Shown here: positions 23,401 through 35,400 of the stretch, one piece after another
How the letters are laid out: each line of letters opens with the position of its first letter
How positions within the stretch are numbered: position 1 is the first letter of the stretch
Source of the DNA: Agrypnia vestita
Lineage: Eukaryota; Arthropoda; Insecta; Trichoptera; Phryganeidae
DNA: 64,000 nucleotides
Assembly: GCA_016648135.1 (NCBI GenBank)
Contig: JADDOH010002276.1
Location: 112,856 to 176,855, forward strand
Reading direction: 5' to 3'
The notes under the pieces: generated by a model
What the model saw: the letters and a program-made list of their open reading frames with translations, nothing else
What the model was told of the DNA's origin: nothing
Database searches by the model: none
Made by a program: the position numbers and the translations under genes

Positions 23401-26400
23401 TAAAGCTGATTATTGCAATTTATCCTCTGTGGAGTATAAAGATAATTTCTTGGTAAATGAAAATGTGAATTCCTCCTCGTAGAATGAAGACAAGTATGTT
23501 TAACCAATGGAACATTCCACGTGAACAGAATATATTAACCATGTGTCAATACATTCATAGATATCCAAAGCGTAGTGAATAAATCTACCTCACCAACTTC
23601 CTATGACCATGTGACTATATTTATACAATAATTAAACGAGTTATCTGAGCAAAATAATTCGTGTAGATAACGGGAATACTTTATTTCAAATATCGTTGAA
23701 GCAAAATTTAACGTCCGAACGAAATCGCAATATTCAGGGGTGTATCCTGAATCGGTTGCGCATAATTAATAACCCGATTCACTTTCTCTCCCTCCCGTTC
23801 ATATAAGTCAGAATGAATTATTTCGCAATCACAGCGCTCTCACCTAGAAGATTCTTCCTTCAATCAAGTACAAGCGTAATTTCGACCCATTGAGGAATGA
23901 CCCATCTGTACTTCTTGAAATTCCCTAGTTAGAACTAGTTCTTTATATATAGGGAATATGCACGTAATTATGGATTTTTGTCCTCATGATTGAACGTCTC
24001 CTTGGCAAGAAGCGGGGCAAACCCAAAACAATCAACCCACTTCATTCGCTCCCTCTCTTGCGTTCAAATGATTTGAATTACGTCTAATGGGATTAAAATA
24101 GATTGGTTCTTGTCTTTTTCCACTCCATAGTCATATTATTTCAATCCTAACTGCATTATTTATAATGAATCTAAAATATCGTCATAATTTTGTTACTCGA
24201 AATCAATATATATGGATTATTCTATCTGCCTTCACGCACTCCTGATGCTGAAGGCATCCCTACGATAACTCTTGTTTGTTCTAGTATAACTGATCCATCA
24301 GAAATCACGCCGAACTAATTCCGGGGGTCAACAACACAGACTTCGGACCAAACGTCATACCTAATGAGTTATTTCGGGCAGTTTCCTTTTTAGGAATATA
24401 AAGCCTTACTTATAAACCCATTGTCGGACGTATATCATGGTCTTTATACTCCATGCTTGCTACCACCAAAACTGAACGATGCCATCGCAAGACGAGTCAT
24501 GTTATTTCAATCCTAACTGCATTATTTATAATGAATCTAAAATATATTGGTTCCCGTTTTTTTTTTGATTTAACCACAACAACTTGAAATAATAGTTTAT
24601 AATCTAATTTGTCTATACAGAATCTAAAATATGATTTGTAACAACGAAAAGGTTATAAAAGTCCATCGGAATGTATAACATGAAAGGTACTCACTGTATG
24701 TGAAAGGTGAAATCCCGAAGCACTGTTTTTTTCTTCCTTCCTTCCCTGGTTTCACCGCTGTCTCGTTCCGAAGGCACATTATTTTATTTTTGAATTTATT
24801 CTCTAATATTATTTAGTCAGGGACTATACTGTATCCACTGAGGTTTTTCAAAACCCAAGCGTCATCTACAGCATAACTTCCTACGTGAAAATCAGTCAAA
24901 CACTCTCTCGTTTTTTCACTCTGTCGGCTTATTTATAAACTTTCATTCCCGACTCTACACCTATACTCTTACAAAGTCCGAAAGAGCCGATTGGTCGGTT
25001 CAAAAAAATGCTTTCAAATTGGACCTATCACGTGCCTACACATAAATGTTCGTTCCGCCAGGGGCGCAGTCAACTTATCTATAATACGCCATCATTAGTA
25101 TTTATTTATTTTTGAACCAATTTCGTTTCTCCAGTGGAGCAGTCGCAACTCTCTCGCACACAAGCGATAAATTAATCTTAAATAGTTCTTTTGCGATATT
25201 CGATATAATTATTATTTTCTTTCTCATTTCTTTGTAGTAGGGTGGCAGGTTAAGTCCATCACAAGTGTTCGAATTAACGGGGTTGTTTTACTGTACATGA
25301 ATTAGATGTGAACTTGTGTATAAGTCTAGATGAGAACTAAGTAACGCCTAAAAGGGTTGATGTGTGATAAACATTACATCCAAATTTTGAAAGTGACTAC
25401 ATATTAAACTTTTATTAATATTATTAATATTTAAAGCATTAACTTTGTGGTTAGACATTATAACAGATTGTTAGATAACTTTGTACAAACCACTACCAGA
25501 TTTTAGGTCTACCGGTTTCGTTTGTGCATGTTGTCCCCCCAAGACTAACACGCATGTGATCAATTATTGGTGGAAGTGTAACAATACTATGGTTGAGGTG
25601 TGTAGTGTTGTGAATTTAGTGGTGTAGTGTTGGTCCTGACAAAGAGACGGGTACGTCTCGAAACCGGTAGACCTAAAATCTGGTAGTGGTTTATACAAAG
25701 TTAACTAACAATCTGTTATTAAACTTTTCCCCCCCAAACGCCGTAAACCAATAGCTTTGAGACGATGGGAATCAATCATCACTTTCGATGTTTCAATAAT
25801 TCATCTAGACTTGGGGGGTCCTCTAGATCGTTTTTAGATTCCTGTTTAAATTATCGTATTAAAATTTTAGGCTTACTTGATGGACTGGGAAATAATTATC
25901 ACACGTTGAGCATTTGAGAAAATGGCACTCCCCCCACAACCTCCAGTAGACTTTCCTCCATGACTTTGTCTCTCCGTACAATCCAGTTATATACTCACTC
26001 AAATTCCAACCCAAATCTCTGAAACACAATGATTTATGTATTATTAATTCTAAAACTCTCTAAGACACTGCGTATATTTAGTTCCTCGAAAAGCAATACC
26101 TGGTGTGAGCACTCAAGATGTGTCCCCTGTGATCAATGCTCATGTTGGAAGGTTGGCAGGGAACTCTGTCTGCAATTTGTTTCGACAACAACTTGGAGCA
26201 ACTGAAATAATGCAATAACATTTTGTGAAGAAGTGGTTCATAAATAAATGGTTTACCGGCTTCCGCACTTATCGTCACTATCCTGGAGTTTGGTATAATG
26301 GGCCTTGTATGAAAATATAAGGGATACTTTTGTCTATTATCTATGTTGTTTTTTAGAGTGTGGGGGGAGGGGGACATTCTTGTCTGTGCTTGATCAGTGC

Positions 26401-29400
26401 GATGGTATTGCTTGATTGGGGATTGTGTATCAATTATTTGTACATTCTAAAAATATTTCCCGTGTATTACTAATAATAATAATAATAGTTTTTATTCATA
26501 TCTTTTTTTTTTAAATTGAATTACACTTCGACTGCTGTTTGAAGGCAGTCGACTATTTACATAGCAATAAGAGAAAAATATAATTTAGTATACATTACAA
26601 TAAATTTTTTAAATGAACAAATAGGTATATAATAAATTTAAATTTGATAAAATAATTAGTATACATTACAATAAATTTTTAAATGAACAAATATATAATA
26701 AATTTAAATTTGATAAAATAATTAGGAATAGAAATACAGAATTATCGGTAAAGTAAGGTAAAGCAAAAAGAGAAATCAAAATAAAATATAAATTACAAAA
26801 TATATAATAAAAAATTTAAATATTGCGAAAATTATTTTAATTTTTTTTGGCCTTATATAAATAGCATCGAAGCAATTTTTTGTATTTGATGGGCACTTAT
26901 AATGTAACAATTTCTTTCAGACTTTTTTGGTGAGTTTAAACTTATATACGATTTGTTACTTATTTATGATTACTATGCTATCGGTTTCGACAAGTCTGTG
27001 TCATTAATGAGCGTTATTTAAACATAAGTTTAAACTCACCAAAAAAATGCCTAGCACCGAAGCAATCTACCTGGAATGGCGAATCTCCAGAGACACGGTG
27101 TGTACATGATGGATTACAAAATCTGAGAGTTGCACCTATCTGTATGCACCTTTGCTGTATGCAATTGTTGTGGAACAGTTACATCCCTAAGTGATTAATT
27201 CCAATGAAAACTAGTGTAACCCATTCTGATTAATAATTTATGTTTTCATCTGACCATCATCATACTCGCCTCAGAGAACATGGACAAACCTGCTGCACTT
27301 GTACAGTGTGGCCAGAGAGCTGTAATGTCCCCGGAGAGTTTCAGGGACCGGCTCCCCCAGAGACATGATCATCTTACAGAACAGGCGAGACTGGATCTTG
27401 TCTTTTTTGTCCTTGATGGATTCCAGTTCAGAATTTGTGTACATTGCACCAAGTCTGCGAACAAACGAAAAATGTCTTCCATTCGCTATCTATAAAACTT
27501 TTTATTTAGTTATCAATAAAAATATATGATGTATTTGAAAAAAAATGTTTAAAACAAATTGATAATAATAATAATCCTTATTTATACTAGTGTTTTTATC
27601 TTGCCTACATTTCTTTATTTTAATAATACTGATGGGCACAAGGTACTTTGCCAACCATAAAATTTCTACAGTATCCAATATCCGTTGCACCAAAGCCACA
27701 AATTAATATTTTTAAGTAAGTTTTATTTTACAATCTTTAATATTCAAATATGTAACTCTAAGCAGATGGTAAGTCTGAGAAAGATGTTGAAAAGAGAATA
27801 ATTGTGGGAAGCAAAGGAAATGGTGCTCTGAACACAATTGCTGACAATATAAATTTATCATCTGTAGCAAGACTAGTGTTGAACAAGACCATTCTAGTAT
27901 GTACTTACTAACATTAGTTTATGTAAGTGAAACTTGGAAATGGATGACATGTTTGACATGTTTATCTAGCAATGATGGCAGCTTTACAATTGATAAGTAC
28001 TCTTAAAAACTTGATTGTATATATTATAAGCATTTTATCAAAAGAATTTCAATTTTAAAATCTCCGCTCTGGCTATAAAATCAGTTGAATGCATTGGGAT
28101 AACAATTCGTTAATCGCAAAGTGGCAGTTTTGTTTTTGAATCCCTCTATTGGCAGTGCATTAGAAATGTTCCATGAAACTTCAAAATCATGTTTCCAAAT
28201 CACTATTTAAAGCAAAGACAGCACCAATATCTACTTCAACCAATCAACCCCCAAGGATGTGTCATGTAACAAAATGGCCACATCATATTAAAGTGAGAGT
28301 TGATGTCGATTTTATATTTTAGATGAAACATTATAGCAAAGATAGCAATATCCAATTATGTAAAAAGCAAAAACAGCAATATAGCAATATCCATATTTAA
28401 ATATAAAATATTTATTTATACACGTATATAAAAGAAAAATTGAGGTTCAAAAAACTTATTACCAATAAAATGTAGGTTTCAAAGATTCCAGAGAAATTTT
28501 CTGAATCGTGACAGTATTTTTTGTATTCATTGCAGAAACACCTCAGTGGGATATTGCTGCTTTTGCTCTTATACCCCTTAATTGCAAAGTGGAATTTTTG
28601 CTTTTGAATACATCAATTAGAAAAATTGGCGGGGCGTTGGAAATGTGGTTACCCAGGATTTTGTGTAGAAAATCCTTGTAATAAAAAGGAAATATTTTAA
28701 ATTTTACCATAGATGATAAAATTTAAAGAGGTCACTAATATGGCAGGTACGTGGAAAATACAAGTGAAGAGAAGACGAAAAGAAAACATATATCACAATT
28801 GTTGAAGGCCTCAGAGTCATCTGCAGATCGCCTGGCGAAGTCGGATTAACCAAATATTCGAGGATGGCCCTTTTATAAGCTTCAACAATTGTAGAACGTA
28901 CACAAGAAAATGAACAAGGCAAGATTGGAATACTTGTATAGAGAAGTGTAACATTCTATTTTTTATACAGTGAAATGGCATGATGATAAGTTGGTTAGTT
29001 AGTTAGAAGAGAATTTGAATCATTTATGCAAATATCCAGTAAAGTTATCCTATGGACGTGCAAATAAACCTTACCTTGTTAGAATGGTATCATTGAGGCA
29101 GGCCAAATTGGTGTTTGTTTTCACAATGTCACTCATGTGGCTGTGGCAGTATATCAGGCAGTCGTGTAACAAAGGATCCATCTGGAAATATTAATTATTA
29201 CCAATTTGTGTTGTAGGTTGACTAGGTTTATGACGGTACCTGCCCGACACTGCAATGTGTATCTACTAGCCGACCCAAAATCCGCAGTTTTGTTGACGTT
29301 AACCTAGACAAAATGCGGTGCCTGTAAATAAACGGGAACAAGGGATGTCGTGCCGGAGAAACAGGCAACACCGGGCGGTAATCGGACCTCTGCCATAACA

Positions 29401-32400
29401 TCTGGCAGATCTGCCCTGCGTAACATGATTGTTTCTTTGTTCCATATTACACTATTTTATTATATTAATAATATTACCAATGCAGAGTAAAACTCACCAC
29501 TCTGCACAATTCATAAACTTGGTAATATAATTCGTAACGGACTCCCACCAATAAGGCATATTGGTGGGAGACTTTCATGTCACCCGCAAACAAGTACGGC
29601 TATAGACGTACCACTGTAACTTGGCGTGCGAAGGAGGGCGTCACTGTCGCGTAACAGAAGTTGCCAGGGTGTAAATTTATTACACAATACATAATGTACT
29701 GAATGTCCGGTGACCAGCGTCAGAGCCTTCAATAGGAATTTGGTCGGGTAACAGCGCGCTCCGCGGCGGCCGCTCTATCTGTCAAACTGTCAAACAGTAA
29801 TATCGGTCCATTATTTGCTTTTTCAGCTTCGCAAAACTTTAATACTTCATTGGCAATTGTTCTTGCACCATCCCGGACTGTTTTGGATGTTTTGGACATA
29901 ATATTTCAGTGTATATTGGTAATCAAGTTGACACAGCTCACGCTCAAAGATGAGAATGAACTGAATGACAGGGCGAGGGGTTACCGCCGGGTGCGGGCGG
30001 GGCGGTTTTTAGTTCTAAACTCGCCGCACACCAATTTGTGTTGGGCAGGCAATGGTCCGTAACTTTTGAGGCCTTTTTAATGACAATGGCACGTGTCAAA
30101 ACGTCGGCCTATGTCTTCTCAGGGAGACCATCTACAGAAAACGCGAGATATTCCAGAATCTACTTTTATTACATACAATAGCGCTCGCGGAAACCTCAAG
30201 CAAAATATATATACAGGCGGACCTCAACTTTCGCACATAATTGGTTCCTGAAAATGTGTGCGAATGTTGAATGTTCGAAAGTAGAGGGAAGTAAAAAAAA
30301 TTAAAATTGTATGTATTTTAAAATATTTATTTATCAAGTAAATATATGACGTTTATAAGGCGTTAAAGTGGTTTAAGAGACATGTTTAAGCGGGGTTTGC
30401 GGGTGTTTCCCTTAAAAAGTTATCAAGAGTTAATTGTTTGCCATTCTTCTTTCTTTTTTCTTCATATAGTATTTTAAAACATGTCTTTATTGATCGGCCT
30501 ACATACTCAAGATATGCGTTCTCCACTGCGATCATAATCTTCCATAATATTTAAAAAATTGTCAAGATGCATGAAGGCTTCATTCATATTTTTCATTGTT
30601 AAAGTCTTGATGATTTGATCGGCTCCTTCTTCCTCACTTTCATTATATATTTCATTTTCATACTCCTGTTGCTCAATTAAATATTAATTTGTTAGAGGTT
30701 CTGAATGAGATTTTATCATCTCATTAACATCCTCAATAGTAACATCTAAGTTTAGTTCATTCATTAGGCGGACTATATCAATTGTGATAGTTTCTGGAGT
30801 TTCATCACAATTTATAAAATTGTTTCCATGAACCTTTCATGGTTGACTCTTTTATTTCAGCCCACGCTATATGTCTCACGTGTCTCCAATATTGTTTATT
30901 GCGTTTCATACATTGTAGTTCTTCCAGAAATCTTTTAATGTAGGCCCACCTTCCCTGTCAGTTGCCTCGATAGCCTGAGTCATTATTGACCTCATATAAT
31001 TATCGTTTAAACATAGCTATCACCGTTTGGTCCATAGGCTGTATAAGGCAGATATTATTGGGAAGAAGAAACACAACATTGATTTCCGTGTATAAATTCT
31101 GTAGAGATTTTGGGTGTCTTGGAGCATTGTCTAAGATGAATAATATTTTAAATGGTAAATTATTATCTTTCCTTCCTGTGCAAGACTAAATCTCTATCCT
31201 AGCTAGCTCACAAGCAAAGTGACGGAAGGAAGCAAGATGCAAGTGATATCAGGATTCAACTTGCTTGTAAGCGAGCGAGAGGGGGATATCTTTACCCCAC
31301 AGCGTGACAATGTGCGAAATAGCGAATTGTGCGAAAGTCGAATGTTCGAAAGTCGAGGTCCGCCTGTATACATATATATAAATAAATAAAAATATCTGCA
31401 TACCTAAGTGACAATGAGCTAGACATATGTATTGAAGAGATGATAGACAGTGGGAAAATAAGGTTCTGAATGAGGCTCCACATTGATAAAAGAAGTGTTG
31501 GCTGACCCAAGAGGGCTGTGGAGAAACGCAGGCTGACAATGATGATATCGTGTACTGTTTCTATAATATATTTTATACTATCCTATTTTGAGTGGTCTGA
31601 AGTTTGACCAACTAATTAGTTCGATTTCGATATCACAAGTATTAAGTTTAGTCTGAAAACAAGAAGAATTTTGAAAGTATTCCATGCCCATATTTCTATT
31701 TTTTTATTTAAAAAAAAATTACCTGGAGGAACGAGGCAGATACTAAAATGGGAACCACATTTGTAGGGTCCAGCAAGGGCCAATCGGCTACCAGGATTGT
31801 GTCTTTCTTCACCCATCTCATGAGCCAATCGAATATCTGGATATCGCAGTGCACAGAGATATCCATGTCTTCCAGTTTCTGTCCCGATGTTACGTCGGCA
31901 AAGTAACCCATCTTTGTCACAAGTAATTTCTGTGGGCATCTAAAGTCTCTTTTCAACCCTTTCACCTCGTCACACACGTGGATCTCCACTTCACTGCTGT
32001 AAAATTGGAAAAATTAATTATGAAATGTTATATTATTAATAGATACGGTAGTTACTTTTTGGTGCACCATGATTATTTAAAAAAAAAACTTAGCTGTTGC
32101 CTAAAAATAATAAATTGAATTAAAAATATAATTGATTCCAACCATTCTTTCGATACTTACAAAATAAAACCACTTCACTCAGTTTGGAAAACATTTTGGA
32201 AAATGTTGAAATTCTAAGAAAACACTTATGAATCACTTTTCTCAACACGTCTACTATCCGAGGCTTGTTCAAAGTTAATGACCAAAAAACCCTCCGCACT
32301 ACGTGATCCCCTATCCCAATAGGTAGACAAAATTCCATATTTAGATTAGTTATTAATTACACCTGGTGAAGAGAGGGACGGCTCCTCTCCAAGCTATATT

Positions 32401-35400
32401 AGTGAGAAAATAACTCAATGCATATGTATTACAAATTTTAATTTTAGTGTAAATTTAAATATGAGCTAATATTATTTTTGCATAGTAGAACCTCGTGAAT
32501 TCGAAATTCAAGGGACCCAAAAAAAACATTTTTTATCATGCGAAACCCCGTTAATTCAAAATTCAAAGTAAAAAAATCGCGATGCGATTGCGAAATTTGC
32601 CAAAAGTCGTAAAACTCATGAACAATGTGAAAAACATCTGTATTTTTGCATATTTCAAGAAATCATTTCGAAAACGCAATATTTATTATGCTAAAACAAA
32701 GATTGCGACATTTCTATTACCAAAGTATTGATATACCTATATCGAGATATTTGTTTTTCTCACTTGCAAAAATTTTTTAATATTTTTTCGATTTCGACAA
32801 ATTCCAAAAAAAAATTGAATTGTGTGAATTAAAATGTATTGATTTATTTAAAATTATTTTGAATTACGAACTACCAGGGTTTTTGAATTATATCATGGAA
32901 TTAAAATTTCGAATTATCGCGAATTTCTAATTATCGGAGTTGGAATTAACGGTGTTTTACTGTATTTTAATTTACGTTACACTTTGTAATACACCACACA
33001 GATTGAATTATGTATTATGTTATTACTATATTTGCGAGAGGAGCAACCCCTCTCAACACCAGACGTCACTAACAACTAACAACTAACCTAAATACAGAGT
33101 GATGTAAATAGTAATGCTTGTAGTTGCTCAATGGTGTAATTTTTTATATCCAATTTTTTTAAAAGGTATTAAAAAATTTCGGACAGCCTTCATAAAATGT
33201 TGTTTTTACTGTACACCTATTTCAAATAAATTAAGTGGTTGTTAATATACGCAGTTGAAAATGGGTAAACTAATGTAGATTCAAACATAATAATGAATTA
33301 TATACTTATTTTTTCTTACTATTCTTTCTTATTCTTTTACTTCAATTTTCTTTTTTAAACGCATTCTTATCATCAATTTGATAAAATTTAAAATAATCTT
33401 AACAAGATAGAAAATTAAAATCTTCAAGGCAAATTCATAAAATTTAAAATCGTGCTACATTGATCGAAGGAATAAATGATTTCCATTTACCTCAGATAGG
33501 TATACGTGAACACCTAGCAAGGTTGGTCAAGACGGATAGGCTTGCTTTAATGAATAAGTTCTATATAGGTATGCATTATGTAATATAATTTTTTTTATAA
33601 GCTATAAAAATGTCACGACACAAGTTTTTCATCAAGCAAATGGAAAATGGAAATTAATTTTACTGCAACTACCAACTACCTTCCAACAAATTCCCCACTG
33701 CAAAGGCTTCCTAGACTATAACAAATAGATATGAGCAACTTGACGTCTTTGCCAACATCTTTATAATATTCAAACATATTTTAAAAGGTGTATTGAAAGA
33801 TTGCTAGTATTTGTCAAATTGAACTTAAATAACTGATTTGTATTTTTATTGTATTATGACTTTCTAAGCTTGTGCTATTACTTTTTTTTTAAATTTTATT
33901 ATATTATGTTATCCTTATCTTCTTTGCTCTATACTTGCTTTTTACTTTTCACTTTATATTATATTTATCTTTATATATTTGTATTGTAAGTATTTTATTT
34001 CCACTTTGTCATTATTATTTTTATATGTTATTATTTATTTTCTTTAAACTATCCATTATATAAATATACACTCCATCTATTTGTTTGTAAAAGCCCTGTA
34101 GGGCGTTAATAAATAAATAAAAAATAAAAGCAACAAAATTATTCCCGTACCCTGTACTTGGTAGTTTGCCTTATACTTACGTATAATTATACTACACGGG
34201 CAATACTCACTCTCCTTTCGGAATGTATTTGTCACCTCCCAGGGATGACTTCCTCCTGCCCAGCTTATCTCTAGCTGGTATTCCAACTTTATCTTTTGAC
34301 TCTCTCTCGGTCAGGAAGCCTAGAAATTATAATCTCAGAAACATTATTATCAGAAACAGAAAAAAAACATTTGGAATTTGATGGACAGCATCTATATTCT
34401 TAATCCGATAGTGTAGTACTCATTTGTCTGCTATAGAGCAACAAATGCCCATTTCTAGATATAGAAATGTTCTGATATTCGTGTCAAACATGTAGAAACC
34501 AGGCGTGGAGTCAGACAGTGTACCAAGAAATTTCCATTAGTTCATGTCTATATATTTTGATGGTCTGTGTTTGTATGTGAATTTCAGTTTACAGAGATTT
34601 TATGTAAGGGGATCTTAGAAAATGCTGGGTTTGTAGAATTAATTAGTTACAAGCTATTGATATTCTGATTAAATGAGATAAACAAATCAGCGATCCCGAT
34701 TTCACGTATACTGTCCAATATGCAAAAAGTTGGTTTTCATTTTCTTAAACTATCCAATTTTCTATATATTTTCGGATAATGTTAAAAAAAGTTTTATTTT
34801 CCTTCATATTAGCTTTTTTTTAATAAAAATTCAACTTTCTTTTTAATACTATCCCAAAATAAAGAGTAGGTAAATTGAATTGTTTATGAAAATAAAACAA
34901 AATTCGAATTACAAATATTTTATATCCGGGAGAGTGCAGCGGTATGACTATATTTTCCTCAGGATCCTAGAGTGCAACAGAGTTAAATTTGAATCACATT
35001 TACATCAAAGGGAAATGGTGAGATGGTCAGAAAGACGGAGGGTGGCACCTATGCGTTGTGCAGGGTCGTATCCGTGGATGAATTAAATATAAAAAACATT
35101 TATATCGGTGGAAGATGGTGGTATAGCCAAGGAGAGGGATCGGGGTAGCCAGAGGGAGAAGGAATGGAGTGCCCATATTTTGTGCAAGGTCCTAAAGAGT
35201 AACTATGCAAAAATTTAATAAAGAACAGACAGAGACATTCAATTATATATGTATAATGTTGCTGTAGTAACAAAAGGATGTTTGTTGGAAATTATTTAGT
35301 TACTATTCGGGAAAGCAAAAAAGTGTCGCGTTTGAAAGATACTGATTATGTTTGATAATTTAACCAGTACGTGTCCATCCTTTGGAAAAGAAATATGACA

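Noticed and set aside
31249..31539. Overlapping minus-strand frames near 31.25-31.54 kb
   Set aside because: They cross the end of the Tigger element and adjacent repeat; no domain and no splice support.
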